From: Aristolochia californica
Lineage: Eukaryota; Streptophyta; Magnoliopsida; Piperales; Aristolochiaceae
Direction: 5' to 3'
Assembly (NCBI GenBank): GCA_029961685.1
Contig: JARWKL010000001.1
Location: 61,236,814 to 61,300,813 of the forward strand
DNA length: 64,000 nucleotides
The notes beneath the pieces were generated by a model, which saw only the letters and a list, made by a program, of their open reading frames with translations, had not been told where the DNA came from and searched no databases. The position numbers were made by a program, and so were the translations under genes. Below are positions 49,201-53,685 of the stretch, one piece after another. Position 1 is the stretch's first letter; every line of letters starts with the position of its first letter.

Positions 49201-49714
49201 AACAAGTATAAAAAGGAATTTTATTTCTATACGAGCTTTTTTAGTCTTCACATACCAAATTAAGAGTTAATGGTGTGTATTTAACATTAAGAGTGTGTAG
49301 ATAGTTATCCCATAATTCAGGGAAATTATGCATTGAGCTCATTTATTGCCTAATAATTCCCATAATTCAGGGAAATTATGCAGTGAGCTCATTTATTGCC
49401 TAATAATTCAATTTGAAACTGTCCACCCGTTTGATTAGATGATTAGTCCAGTTTTGATGACATTGATGCTGATAAATCAGGATAGCTTTAGCGAGTTGTT
49501 TTGTTTTTTTATTTTCCTTGAAGTGGCACTTTTTATCAAGATTTCAAGCACTAATGCATCAAGTTTTGAAATGTTAGGTCCTGAAGTTGGAGGCGCAGAT
49601 GGTAGACAAAAGAGAATTTCATCGTTCTTGTTCCATCCCAGCTTGCCGTTGGCTCTGTCCATCCAACAAACTTACTTGCAACCAGCAGTTGTGAATATTC
49701 ATTTTCGCAAATGA
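6147..49714 (+). CDS. DET1: DET1 (DE-ETIOLATED1), exons a-i, C-terminal two thirds
   Basis: DET1 is a nuclear protein of the COP10-DDB1-DET1 complex, which works with CUL4 ubiquitin ligases to repress photomorphogenesis. Nine exons are visible: 6147-6375, 29344-29502, 37969-38037, 38785-38841, 44962-45042, 45121-45285, 45383-45478, 45556-45655 and 49578-49714. Joined, they give about 363 residues with no stop and consistent phases. Recognisable stretches include [93 protein letters not shown] and the terminus VVNIHFRK. The first visible exon begins within a codon, so roughly the first 180 residues are encoded upstream. Most introns are loaded with retrotransposons, yet the coding sequence looks functional. 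Exon joins rest on AG/GT (one GC) signals plus family resemblance. Confidence 0.93.
6778..6861 (-). mobile_element. TRIM-2 LTR fragment
   Basis: 84 bp beginning TGTTAGATACCTAGCC resemble the LTR of the complete TRIM-2 at 30948-31341. The fragment stops where the Gypsy-1 LTR begins, and I see no remainder beyond the right end of Gypsy-1. Confidence 0.65.
6862..7314 (-). repeat. Gypsy-1 3' LTR
   Basis: A 453-bp LTR, TG...CA, matching 16900-17352 in length and nearly in sequence. Confidence 0.92.
7315..7505 (-). pseudogene. Gypsy-1 chromodomain
   Basis: The minus frame reads [16 protein letters not shown], then [21 protein letters not shown]. The pattern VQW......ATWE is that of the C-terminal chromodomain of plant chromoviruses, which targets integration to particular chromatin. 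The frame runs on into the LTR. Confidence 0.82.
8193..8584 (-). repeat. 196-bp tandem duplication in Gypsy-1 integrase
   Basis: Two adjacent copies (8193-8388 and 8389-8584) both encode [18 protein letters not shown] through YAHFI.LEHPYTA. The period of 196 bp shifts the frame. The copies differ at several bases, so the duplication is not very recent. Confidence 0.88.
8682..9104 (+). mobile_element. TRIM-1 copy nested in Gypsy-1 integrase
   Basis: Two 118-bp LTRs (8682-8799 and 8987-9104) run TGTTAA.GAATAGTCCC to CCAACTTAACA. TGGTATCAGAGCAG directly follows the first at 8800, so the orientation is +. A GAGGGGGA purine tract precedes the second. The flanking 5-bp sites GCTTT and ACTTT differ at one base, and removing the element restores the integrase frame (EWMK to ATIATYV). 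The interior is several copies of a unit of about 40 bp containing GAGCCACAAAAAGAGGGCCT. Confidence 0.92.
9308..9838 (-). pseudogene. Gypsy-1 RNase H domain
   Basis: An open frame reads [57 protein letters not shown] and [17 protein letters not shown], the E of ERE and RTDH are the usual gypsy RNase H positions. It ends in a stop after PEMKE, before integrase. Confidence 0.9.
9844..10102 (-). mobile_element. TRIM-3 nested in Gypsy-1
   Basis: A 259-bp miniature LTR element with two 95-bp LTRs (9844-9938 and 10008-10102) beginning TGT and ending CCACCTCTGACA. The target duplication ATCAT is perfect (9839-9843 and 10103-10107). CTGGCTCTGATACCA, the reverse of a tRNA-iMet binding site, adjoins the right LTR, so the orientation is minus. 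The 69-bp interior is GC-rich and non-coding. Confidence 0.93.
10108..10606 (-). pseudogene. Gypsy-1 reverse transcriptase, C-terminal part
   Basis: The minus frame continues the RT from the far side of the nested element with [20 protein letters not shown], then [20 protein letters not shown]. Stops and frameshifts follow around the expected catalytic YLDD region, where I read only LIFLMIY-like sequence. The enzyme is dead. Confidence 0.85.
10612..10937 (-). repeat. 3' LTR of the gene-capturing element
   Basis: 326 bp, TG...CA, preceded by ACCTG. It lacks a roughly 10-base duplicated GATTCGTAGG segment present in the other LTR. Confidence 0.9.
10997..11818 (-). pseudogene. Captured beta-galactosidase C-terminal fragment
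   Basis: An uninterrupted 273-codon frame resembles plant GH35 beta-galactosidases, cell-wall and apoplastic enzymes. Landmarks are [99 protein letters not shown] and GKTLQLSG. These cover the galactose-binding domains and the start of the SUEL-like lectin region. The catalytic TIM barrel is absent. The end (after [14 protein letters not shown]) has drifted. The run is intronless over about 820 bp, which suggests capture from spliced RNA; I cannot check the donor's exon structure. It is preserved as an ORF but is probably non-functional. Confidence 0.85.
11820..12330 (-). pseudogene. Captured TBC/Rab-GAP-like gene fragment
   Basis: The minus frame reads [40 protein letters not shown] and [18 protein letters not shown], then [20 protein letters not shown] and RVLNN. 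This resembles the region after the TBC domain of plant TBC1D5-like Ypt/Rab GTPase-activating proteins. That identification is from memory of the family's LLNFP...SLQALAL and SYW..KWR motifs and is only moderate. The catalytic Arg and Gln fingers of a TBC domain are not included, so no GAP activity is expected. It lies between the PABP-like and beta-galactosidase pieces in the same orientation. Confidence 0.55.
12392..13879 (-). pseudogene. Captured poly(A)-binding protein RRM pieces in a 495-codon chimeric ORF
   Basis: The C-terminal 230 residues of this open frame contain rearranged pieces of a PABP. They include a remnant of the RRM2 end ([12 protein letters not shown]), two RNP1-like motifs ([15 protein letters not shown] and [20 protein letters not shown]) and [20 protein letters not shown], followed by LKGRFEQ as at the end of PABP RRM3. 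The order is scrambled, with parts of an RRM repeated. The N-terminal 265 residues are Arg/Ser-rich and I do not recognise them. The frame stays open for 495 codons, so a chimeric protein is conceivable, but no start or expression evidence can be read from the bases. Confidence 0.78.
13921..14430 (-). CDS. Unknown 169-codon ORF near the 5' end of the gene-capturing element
   Basis: It starts [17 protein letters not shown] just inside the 5' LTR region. It has a charged, probably helical N-terminal half ([15 protein letters not shown]) and a Ser/Pro/Glu-rich second half. No zinc knuckle, protease or RRM motif is visible. It could be a gag remnant or another captured piece. Confidence 0.4.
   Translation of the reverse strand: MIKELSLEEWMAMRRELRREMEEERARGIHNEAEIMRDWRAASIKKIYARKQLVAAEKVTRLQLIAAIEKLAATVAQDAVSEGHETQEIREPSISPAKAKSETGDSNIPSSENPEWGSASNHLALDAIRLPEQNTHEIRELAVWEQLPALSQSDGRDNPKSEGTRAISE
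14484..14816 (-). repeat. 5' LTR of the gene-capturing element
   Basis: 333 bp, TG...CA, followed by ACCTG and then Gypsy-1 RT. A tRNA-iMet-like binding site lies just to its left (about 14471-14481). Confidence 0.9.
14817..15749 (-). pseudogene. Gypsy-1 protease and N-terminal reverse transcriptase
   Basis: An aspartic protease motif [16 protein letters not shown] lies near 15620-15580. After a frame change near 15500 comes the clan motif [16 protein letters not shown], then [59 protein letters not shown] and [10 protein letters not shown], where the gene-capturing element cuts in. Removing that insert joins the RT halves in frame. Confidence 0.9.
15773..16876 (-). pseudogene. Gypsy-1 gag
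   Basis: It starts [17 protein letters not shown] at 16876, just inside the 5' LTR. A coiled-coil region contains an 84-bp in-frame duplication ([20 protein letters not shown], twice). A frame break near 16530 follows, then the capsid-like [20 protein letters not shown] and [25 protein letters not shown] zinc knuckle is degraded ([10 protein letters not shown], with the first Cys changed to Arg) near 15810. Confidence 0.88.
16583..16750 (-). repeat. 84-bp tandem duplication in Gypsy-1 gag
   Basis: Two adjacent, nearly identical 84-bp units (16583-16666 and 16667-16750) add 28 residues in frame. Confidence 0.92.
16883..16896 (-). other. Gypsy-1 primer binding site
   Basis: The reverse complement is TGGTATCAGAGCAG (tRNA-iMet type), three bases from the LTR edge. 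Confidence 0.88.
16900..17352 (-). repeat. Gypsy-1 5' LTR
   Basis: A 453-bp LTR matching 6862-7314. Confidence 0.92.
17601..20395 (-). mobile_element. LINE-M, 3' segment: RT, zinc-binding region, RNase H
   Basis: The 3' half of a nearly full-length L1-type LINE on the minus strand. Its T-rich 3' tail starts at 17601. Segments at 22033-22929 and 26341-29039 complete it to about 6.4 kb, with a candidate target duplication TTT(A/G)TTAATATT at 17591-17602 and 29040-29051. RT blocks: [60 protein letters not shown] and [13 protein letters not shown]. The catalytic box reads YANDTLIF instead of YADDTLIF, so a key Asp is lost. Next comes [20 protein letters not shown] (zf-RVT) beside a C20 coding-strand run, then RNase H ([35 protein letters not shown]). 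Confidence 0.92.
18605..18624. repeat. G20 run (C20 on the LINE-M coding strand)
   Basis: Encodes a polyproline stretch just before the zinc-binding region of LINE-M ORF2. LINE-P has a C18 run at the equivalent place (25323-25340). Confidence 0.93.
20396..22027. mobile_element. Composite insertion: TRIM-1 joined to a family A 3' half
   Basis: The left part is a minus-oriented TRIM-1: an LTR at 20396-20513, an interior with seven or so repeats of a 40-bp unit, the reverse primer binding site near 20795, and only the first ~30 bases of the second LTR. The right part, from about 20841, is the 3' interior and 3' LTR (21625-22027) of a plus-oriented family A element, similar to the end of A2. The junction follows CCCAAAATTATTGG. 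The outer ends are TGTTAAG and TTCAACA, flanked by AAAAC (20391-20395) and AAAAT (22028-22032). LINE-M continues across without loss, so the composite sits in a single target site. Confidence 0.85.
20514..20795 (-). repeat. Minisatellite in the TRIM-1 interior
   Basis: About seven tandem copies of a unit of about 40 bp containing GGCCCTCTTTTGTGGCTCTA, followed by CAAGTGGATAGTTTAGGTGT. The 8682-9104 copy has about four of these and the 5274-5792 copy one per interior. Confidence 0.88.
22033..22929 (-). mobile_element. LINE-M, middle segment: end of endonuclease domain and linker
   Basis: The minus frame reads [60 protein letters not shown] and NHWPILL. This is the C-terminal part of an AP-type (exonuclease-endonuclease-phosphatase) domain, with SDH replaced by [15 protein letters not shown] follows, and RT begins with [12 protein letters not shown] next to the composite insertion. 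Confidence 0.88.
22930..26327 (+). mobile_element. LINE-P: 5'-truncated LINE inserted in LINE-M
   Basis: A 3.4-kb sense-strand LINE flanked by a perfect 13-bp target duplication, GAAGAAGATATAC (22917-22929 and 26328-26340). It is truncated in the endonuclease domain ([16 protein letters not shown]). RT motifs: [59 protein letters not shown] and an intact [16 protein letters not shown]18 run (25323-25340) precedes the zinc-binding region. RNase H starts [20 protein letters not shown]. It ends CTTAATAAAATCACATTTCA plus A7. Stops and frameshifts (for example near 23480, 23870, 24090 and 26070) kill the ORF. It belongs to the same LINE family as LINE-M. Confidence 0.95.
25323..25340. repeat. C18 run in LINE-P ORF2
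   Basis: A polyproline-coding C-run just before [14 protein letters not shown], at the position equivalent to the LINE-M run. Confidence 0.95.
26341..29039 (-). mobile_element. LINE-M, 5' segment: ORF1 and start of ORF2
   Basis: The 5' third of LINE-M. ORF1 starts [17 protein letters not shown] at 29010 and runs with frame breaks to GVPKPPQK and a TGA near 26807. It has a region [16 protein letters not shown], a C33 polyproline run (28223-28255) and a long Pro/Ser/Thr-rich part. ORF2 opens in the same frame directly after the TGA with [20 protein letters not shown] and SIVILQET, the start of the AP-type endonuclease, followed by [20 protein letters not shown] and [12 protein letters not shown]. 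It joins the middle segment in frame once LINE-P is removed. Confidence 0.88.
28223..28255. repeat. G33 homopolymer (C33 on the LINE-M coding strand)
   Basis: The longest homopolymer in the window, inside ORF1 of LINE-M. It encodes polyproline. Confidence 0.95.
29344..29502 (+). CDS. DET1: DET1 exon b
   Basis: Acceptor TTTTGCAG and donor ATG|GTTGGT, phase 0 at both ends. It reads [38 protein letters not shown] and EEKDHTM. Confidence 0.92.
29931..30070 (+). mobile_element. Very short LINE 3' tail
   Basis: 140 bp matching only the last part of the LINE RNase H domain ([20 protein letters not shown]), then CTTAATAAAATTATCAC and A16. It is severely 5'-truncated. Confidence 0.88.
30071..30791 (-). 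pseudogene. Ty3/gypsy RT relic (Gypsy-3), part 1
   Basis: Minus-strand decayed [36 protein letters not shown], [16 protein letters not shown] and, farther on, IYEKLAQPL. The order matches a gypsy RT from fingers to connection. It contains many stops and frameshifts. A2 splits it from 34114-34220. Confidence 0.82.
30948..31341 (-). mobile_element. TRIM-2 nested in the A2 5' LTR
   Basis: A 394-bp miniature element with two 113-bp LTRs (30948-31060 and 31229-31341), TGTTAA.CACCTAGC to CCATAACA. The target duplication CCCCA is perfect (30943-30947 and 31342-31346). CGCTCTGATACCA, the reverse of the tRNA-iMet site, adjoins the right LTR. The interior has a 30-bp direct repeat (CAGCCTACCAGTAATTTTAA, twice). 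It is absent from the A2 3' LTR, so it inserted after A2 did. Confidence 0.95.
31576..31583 (+). promoter_or_regulatory. TATA box of the A2 5' LTR
   Basis: TATAAATA within the LTR, about 63 bp before its end. The same motif lies in the other family A LTRs. Confidence 0.5.
33658..34113 (+). repeat. A2 3' LTR
   Basis: 456 bp, TGTTGG...TTCAACA, and uninterrupted. It gives the empty-site sequence for the TRIM-2 insertion in the 5' LTR. Confidence 0.92.
34114..34220 (-). pseudogene. Ty3/gypsy RT relic (Gypsy-3), part 2
   Basis: The minus frame [12 protein letters not shown], then ANVSPYRYP, is the pre-RT motif that should sit just before the RT part at 30071-30791. Confidence 0.78.
34221..34949. 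other. Unassigned intron sequence, possibly LINE ORF1-like on the minus strand
   Basis: Minus-strand frames contain a [24 protein letters not shown] stretch, reminiscent of the DUF4283-type part of plant LINE ORF1. The resemblance is weak. Nothing else stands out. Confidence 0.3.
34950..35946 (+). mobile_element. LINE 3' fragment: zinc-binding region and RNase H
   Basis: It begins with [20 protein letters not shown] and [14 protein letters not shown] (zf-RVT). RNase H follows: NFDGS near 35480, [34 protein letters not shown] and [18 protein letters not shown]. It ends TCTTAATAAAATTCAGCA with A10. Several stops are present. Confidence 0.88.
35947..36539. other. Unassigned intron sequence
   Basis: No domain is recognised on either strand. 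A pyrimidine-rich stretch of CTCTCT type lies at about 36410-36480. It may be LINE ORF1 or 5' UTR debris. Confidence 0.3.
36540..36925 (-). mobile_element. LINE zinc-binding region relic
   Basis: The minus frame shows [20 protein letters not shown] and [11 protein letters not shown]. These correspond to the zf-RVT region and the following IW.ERN-type motif of plant LINEs. No RNase H or tail adjoins it. Confidence 0.6.
37031..37890 (+). repeat. 450-bp tandem duplication with LINE RNase H tails
   Basis: Two near-identical copies start at 37031 and 37481. Each encodes a LINE RNase H end ([29 protein letters not shown]). Each contains a CT microsatellite, (CT)8-9 in one copy and (CT)10-11 in the other. 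The second copy lacks about 30 bp near its end. Confidence 0.9.
37969..38037 (+). CDS. DET1: DET1 exon c
   Basis: 69 bp, phase 0, between TTTCCCAG and [26 protein letters not shown], then MWR. Confidence 0.95.
38038..38784 (+). other. DET1: DET1 intron c (747 bp)
   Basis: An ordinary AT-rich plant intron. I see no transposon in it. Confidence 0.85.
38785..38841 (+). CDS. DET1: DET1 exon d
   Basis: 57 bp between GAACAG and [25 protein letters not shown], phase 0. Confidence 0.95.
39332..39560 (-). mobile_element. LINE 3' tail relic
   Basis: T-rich start, then on the minus strand an RNase H ending [20 protein letters not shown]. It is more diverged than the main LINE family here. Confidence 0.55.
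39530..39990. repeat. Diverged direct repeat, probably LTR-derived
   Basis: Two related segments (about 39530-39760 and 39785-39990) share TATTTGCA.TTGGG.G.GTT, CATGATAGAAAGAAT and TCTATTTATAA. They resemble LTR promoter regions, but no clear ends or target duplications can be read. Confidence 0.45.
39991..42169. other. Unassigned intron sequence, probably old LTR debris
   Basis: No protein domain found. CCTCAAGCTGGGAAACC near 40448 is polypurine-tract-like on the minus strand. GGCAATA and TATTGTG-type repeats at 41250-41590 look like a decayed LTR. Too degraded to delimit. Confidence 0.35.
42170..42345 (+). pseudogene. Copia-like gag start, relic
   Basis: It begins [20 protein letters not shown] and then decays. 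The following GAATTGATCACATTACTTGA recurs at 43353, where it belongs to a copia pol relic, so the region is rearranged. Confidence 0.45.
42346..43068 (+). mobile_element. LINE 3' fragment inserted in copia relic
   Basis: The end of the zinc-binding region ([46 protein letters not shown]) and RNase H ([37 protein letters not shown], ending [12 protein letters not shown]) followed by GGTAATAAATTCATCAC and A10. An internal deletion removes part of RNase H. It belongs to the LINE-M/LINE-P family. Confidence 0.85.
43071..43700 (+). pseudogene. Ty1/copia gag and pre-integrase relic
   Basis: Gag-like [20 protein letters not shown] and [12 protein letters not shown], then the pre-integrase pattern [40 protein letters not shown] and [10 protein letters not shown]. 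The last resembles copia (L..VLHVP.....L.SVS.L...LNC.VTFF). Many stops. Confidence 0.72.
43735..44070 (-). pseudogene. Ty1/copia reverse transcriptase relic
   Basis: The minus frame reads [51 protein letters not shown] and QPSGYVAQ. These match copia RT (ERYKARLVAKGY; DVKNAFLHGDL.EEVYM). It is opposite in strand to the neighbouring copia relic. Confidence 0.8.
44962..45042 (+). CDS. DET1: DET1 exon e
   Basis: 81 bp: [20 protein letters not shown] and EMIAFYQ, between ACACCAG and GTAATT. Phase 0. Confidence 0.95.
45121..45285 (+). CDS. DET1: DET1 exon f
   Basis: 165 bp: [20 protein letters not shown], then [20 protein letters not shown] and RATNFSQ. It follows a 78-bp intron and ends at GTAAAC. 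Confidence 0.94.
45383..45478 (+). CDS. DET1: DET1 exon g
   Basis: 96 bp: [20 protein letters not shown], then [12 protein letters not shown]. Acceptor GAATAGCAG, donor GTATGA. Phase 0. Confidence 0.94.
45556..45655 (+). CDS. DET1: DET1 exon h
   Basis: 100 bp: [20 protein letters not shown], then [13 protein letters not shown] and one base of a Gly codon. Donor GTATTA. Confidence 0.95.
46370..47700 (-). mobile_element. Internally deleted mini-LINE
   Basis: A 1.3-kb LINE with its 3' tail at 46370-46390. Reading leftward, the EN-RT linker [18 protein letters not shown] passes in the same frame into [20 protein letters not shown], which lies downstream of the RT active site. The whole RT core including YADD is therefore missing. 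Next is [20 protein letters not shown], then a second gap joins [11 protein letters not shown] to RNase H ([26 protein letters not shown]). The zinc-binding region is gone. Confidence 0.87.
47703..48460 (+). pseudogene. Ty1/copia RT end and RNase H relic
   Basis: It reads [78 protein letters not shown] and [19 protein letters not shown]. These match copia (SKKQ..V..SS.EAEYRA; CDN.AA..IA.NP..H.R). Several stops interrupt it. Confidence 0.87.
48461..49308 (+). other. Probable copia 3' end and LTR debris
   Basis: It follows the copia RNase H. It contains an AGTAGAGGTGAAGTGTTAAT purine-rich area and an LTR-like TTTCCTA and CT-repeat stretch near 48970-49200. No second LTR is found. Confidence 0.4.
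49309..49408. repeat. 50-bp tandem duplication
   Basis: Two copies (49309-49358 and 49359-49408) of a unit starting CCCATAATTCAGGGAAATTA, differing at one base. Confidence 0.93.
49578..49714 (+). CDS. DET1: DET1 exon i (last coding exon)
   Basis: 137 bp. It completes the Gly codon, then [36 protein letters not shown] and VVNIHFRK with a TGA stop. Confidence 0.95.
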
Positions 49715-49989
49715 AGCATTTGGCTCTACTGTAGCTTCAATGAATGTGACTTTTCTGAAGAGATGCCCTGAAAATGCTCCTCTTCATTTCTAAACATGAA
49801 AAGTAGTTGTAGTGAATTCAAGAGTCTCCAAGAGATTCAGTTACATACAGCAAAGATATACCTTATGGTTGCCTTTTGCTAATCACTGTATCATTCTCTA
49901 CTCGTCTATGTGATGTTTATTGTGCAGAGCTGCAAAAGTAAAAGAAAAGCTCAATATACCACGTTTTGTCACTCCATATTTGCTATTGA
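49715..49989 (+). other. DET1: DET1 3' untranslated and flanking region
   Basis: No clear AATAAA lies close to the stop. Nothing else is recognised. Confidence 0.5.
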
Positions 49990-50225
49990 GATAAGGATAG
50001 AGATCGAAATACAAGTATCAAATAGACTCAAACTCGAACTCTAAAGACTTATAATCTTTATAGTCATTGTTGTAATTCTATAAATACTTTTCTTCGTCAA
50101 TGAAAATCATGTCAAATATTATTTTCAATTCTTAAATTTTATATATTATCAGAGTTTTCGATCTATTAATCACAACTAATTTATCGTTGTTAGAAATCTC
50201 CATCGAAGCCGAACCCCATGCCTGA
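49990..50225 (+). mobile_element. LTR fragment with adjoining primer-binding-like site
   Basis: CTATAAATAC near 50078 and a long AT-rich end, then TATCAGAGTTTTCGATC near 50148. This looks like the 3' part of an LTR followed by a degraded tRNA-iMet site. Its 5' part is missing. Confidence 0.45.
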
Positions 50226-51790
50226 CCTTTGCAGCACCATTCCCTCTCCACTGTTGTCTTTGGTTCGACTCCTATCCTGTTGCCGCGGCCGCTCTCTCAT
50301 TGTCGCTCCCTATTGTCGGACAAAGACCCTATGCCCCTTCCTCAAATTTCTTCCTCTGCTCCGTCTCCGTCTCTCTCATTCCCACCCGCCTCTGCCGTTT
50401 GCCGGTCGTCATCGTTGCGCGACGTCCTTTGGAATATTCGACTTGTTAAATGGCGGTCGGTCCTAAACTTATATACGACTCAGTCACCTAACTTGGCGTT
50501 ACGTAGCGAAAATCCCATCATGAGATTGTAACTTCGCTGTTACATTATGTTTTTAGCGCCCGATATAAACTTTATGGTTTATAGCGGCCAATACAAGTCA
50601 AACTCGGTCCAACTCGGTTCCGATATTTCGGCCGAAATGTATTATATCGTAACATATCGGAAGCATATGTAACGTAACGTCTATCGGCCGGTATATCGGA
50701 TTTTCTCTTTTTTCCCGATTTTCCTCCATTTTATGTCGAAAACCACCTGCAACTTCAAATCTTCTCTATTTCACTGAAAAAGGCGTAAAACTGCCTTCCG
50801 CAGACCGAAATCGACGAGGGAGGCTTCTCCTTCCCCTCCCGTTCCCGTTCCTACGCCGGTGAGGTATGGTTTTACATCCCTGTATCCATTTTCCGAAGTT
50901 TCCTGAAGATGAAGCTGTGTCACCTTCTTTCTAATGCTCTCGTTATCGCTTTGAATGAACCTGAATCTCCTTCCTTCTAATGCTTGTGTCATTGCGTCCT
51001 TAGATGTGATAACGATGATATAAAGACTGAAACGAGTTTTAAAGATTTACTGATTTTTGAAAGGTCTCCCCGTATGGCCAGGAGATCGGGAATTGCCCTT
51101 CGCTGTAAATCGACTCTTCACGGGAGACAGGTGAAGCCAGGTCATGTCCATATACTGTTCGTATATTTTCTTTAAAGAATGCAACAATGCTTTCAACCTA
51201 ATGCAAGAAGGGAAATGTTTGTCTAACGGGAGCAGTTTTGGTTGGAACAGGGACATGAGAATCACAAGATGGTGCTGCTGATGGAGCCACTTAAACAAGG
51301 ACCAAGTTACTCTGTATTGAGCTGGTGCCCTAGTAGATATCGATGCTATTGTACTTAATTTATAGCTATTGATTGAGTAGAAAATTGCATTTTGGTAATG
51401 AAATGAGTTGCAAATGTGAGTCTTCTGTGTGCCTGATTAGCTCATCAAAACCAGGAAAGCTGAAAGCCGCAAAACCCGTCACCGGCGGCCTGAGAGAAGA
51501 GCTAAATATGACTGGGAGAATTTATTTCGTTTTAGCGCCCTCTGAGAGCAAGAACAAACGCCATCTCGGCCGGCATTATTTCTCTATCCATATGTAAAGC
51601 AATTCTCTAGGAGAAAGTAGTCGTCGCGATAGGTATTGTACCCTTCTTTACATATATATATATGCAATATGAAAAAGATTTCTAAAAGCTTATTTGGGGA
51701 TTTTACTTGAGCAAGGACGTTGGAAAATGTCAAAGACCAGGAATGCTATTTGTTATTTTCAACTCTGAAATTATAGGGGTTTTTGTTGCA
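50226..51790. other. Unassigned intergenic sequence
   Basis: Short frames such as the one at 50218-50466 have no recognisable domain. Bases 50540-50720 are rich in TCGG/CCGA motifs (CGATATTTCGGCCGAAATG), giving small inverted repeats. It may be a decayed element. Confidence 0.3.
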
Positions 51791-52372
51791 CATGGTCTCA
51801 AACACTAGTAAGTTTGTTTTGCAGGAATGCGTAAGTGCATTGACTGAAATTGTAGATTTATGACGTAAAACACATGCCCATGGTAACCTGCAGCTTTTGA
51901 ATAAAAAAAGCATATCTTTAAATGACGTTTGCAAATATGTATCTTCGTCTGAGTTACAAGTTACTTTCATTTTGTTAAAAAACTATCAATACATTGGTAA
52001 ATTGATTTTCCAGTCATTGGCGTTGTTTCTGGAAGGTGCTCTCTTTGTACAAGTAGCTGTTGTTGATCTCCTTCTTGCCGTAAGACATATTTGAAATTTT
52101 CAGTTTTACTAATGCCACTTAGTTGTGCACTGATCTCAAAAAATTAATGGGTTTTAAACAGATGTAAATAGTTAGCATTGTATTTGGCTCTTATTACTGT
52201 TGCTAATAATTGAATCCTTGATTCAGATATTGGAGCTTCAACAAACTAACACTAATAATCGTGGCAGGACCTGTTATTTGTTGTATCCAAATTCTATCTG
52301 TGTTCTCCACTTGACGTGGATGAGAGTCAAATTGAGGCCAGCATAACTAAATTGCATCAAGATTGAGGTGCA
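51791..52372 (+). other. Exon-like segments of an unidentified gene or pseudogene
   Basis: After TTTTGCAG (ending at 51823) a frame reads ECVSALTEIVDL, then a stop, then LNKKSISLNDVCKYVSSSEL and QVTFILLKNYQYIGKL. A second stretch after TTTCCAG (52013) reads SLALFLEGALFVQVAVVDLL. A third near 52268 reads QDLLFVVSKFYLCSPLDVDE, then SQIEASITKLHQD. Composition and splice-like flanks resemble coding exons, but I do not recognise the protein. The stops suggest a pseudogene. Confidence 0.4.
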
Positions 52373-53068
52373 TATTCTTATCAATATAAAATTGGTTTTG
52401 CAGGAAATGGTTTTCAAGAGGCAATCCCTGCAAGAGCAACAGCAAAACAAATATAGCGTGAAAAATTTTTTCTAGAGTGATACTATAGCCTTGATGCTGT
52501 TTCATGCTGCTTCAAAACAGACTTTGGTGTTTGCTTCATGCTGCTTCAATCATTCAAACATCAGTTTACATTAATTAGTTTGCAAAAAACTGGATTGAAC
52601 AAGCTCTAACAAGGGTTTCTAATTCATGTTTCGTGGATATTGCTCTAATAAAATGAATAAAAAAATAAAAAAATAATTCCTCCAAAAAAATATAATGATA
52701 AAAATACTCGACACATCATGCTAATACTTGCCTACTCACCTCGTATCTCAACCTAGTCTTTTATTAATTATAAAAATTTTGTTCCTAGTATAGACACGAA
52801 CTCTGCAATTAGTTTTTCCTTCACTTATCATGAAAACAAAAACAAAAACAAAAAAAATCAATCAAGATACTTTTCTCAAAAAAATTCAATAAAATATTAC
52901 ATGAAGAAAAAATGGTTTTACTTTTCATTTTTGTTTCCTATGGCAACACAAATAACCCCTATTATCATTTACCCTCAGAGCATCATAAGTTTAAACATCA
53001 TGAGCTTCTTTGTGTCGAGGGCAATATTTCAACCTATACAAATCAATAAGTGCCAATCTGAAACTAAC
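52373..53068. other. AT-rich intergenic stretch
   Basis: A-runs and short repeats, including a duplicated TTCATGCTGCTTCAA at 52503-52548. No gene seen. Confidence 0.5.
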
Positions 53069-53329
53069 ATGAGTGAGACGGAGGATGAAGCCATAGTGTG
53101 GCTAGACACCAAGGCCGAAGACTGTGCAAGTCCAGTGCACAACAATAGTAGCGACGACCAAGGCCAAGTGCAATGGCACAACCCAAAGGGGCGTACGCAT
53201 ATGGCCGGCTCGACAGTAGCTGCAGAGGAAGAAGACATACTTGAGCTTGCCAGACGGATGGCCAAGCAGCAAGACGCGCAACGACCCCAACAGCTTGGCC
53301 AACAGGCGCGCAAGCGGGTCGAAATGGGG

Positions 53330-53560
53330 TTGCGGCCAGCAGGCACACAGGCGGGTCGAAATGGGGTTACTCATGACTAGGACTCCAGACGCATCCACAG
53401 GCGCGCGCACGACCAGGACTCCAGGCGCATCTGCAAGTGCGCGCATGACCAAGAGTCTAGGCGCATCCGCAGGCACGCGAAGCGGGGTTGCACATTCAAA
53501 GGCGCCCACGCGACCAGGACTCCAGGCGCGCACGACCAGGGCGCTTCCGACGCCAGAATT
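53330..53560 (+). repeat. GC-rich minisatellite in the Gypsy-2 LTR
   Basis: Imperfect repeats of about 35-40 bp around CCAGGACTCCAGGCGCATC and GGCGCGCGAAG. The 3' LTR has fewer copies (59280-59400). Confidence 0.8.
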
Positions 53561-53677
53561 TGAACTTTCAGGAATTGGTGGGTTTCTGGGCGTCTTTAGA
53601 AATTTATGAGGGCCAGGGACGGAAGTTGGTTGGTTTCTGAGTATTTCTAGGGACTTCTAAAGGTCAGGGGAGGAGGA

Positions 53678-53685
53678 TATAAATA
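53678..53685 (+). promoter_or_regulatory. TATA box of the Gypsy-2 5' LTR
   Basis: TATAAATA in GGAGGATATAAATAGAGGG. It is conserved in the 3' LTR at 59531-59538. Confidence 0.6.

Larger units (their letters stand above)
45656..49577 (+). other. DET1: DET1 intron h (3.9 kb)
   Basis: It holds a doubly deleted LINE, a copia RNase H relic and a 50-bp tandem duplication. The first 700 bp (45656-46369) show no element. Confidence 0.87.

Noticed and set aside
50218..50531. Two overlapping frames of 82 and 100 codons
   Set aside because: Low-complexity Ser/Pro/Leu sequence after an LTR fragment. No motif, splice context or start context favours either frame.
53029..53609. Several long overlapping frames in the Gypsy-2 LTR
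   Set aside because: The GC-rich LTR minisatellite has few stops in any frame. None matches gag or pol.
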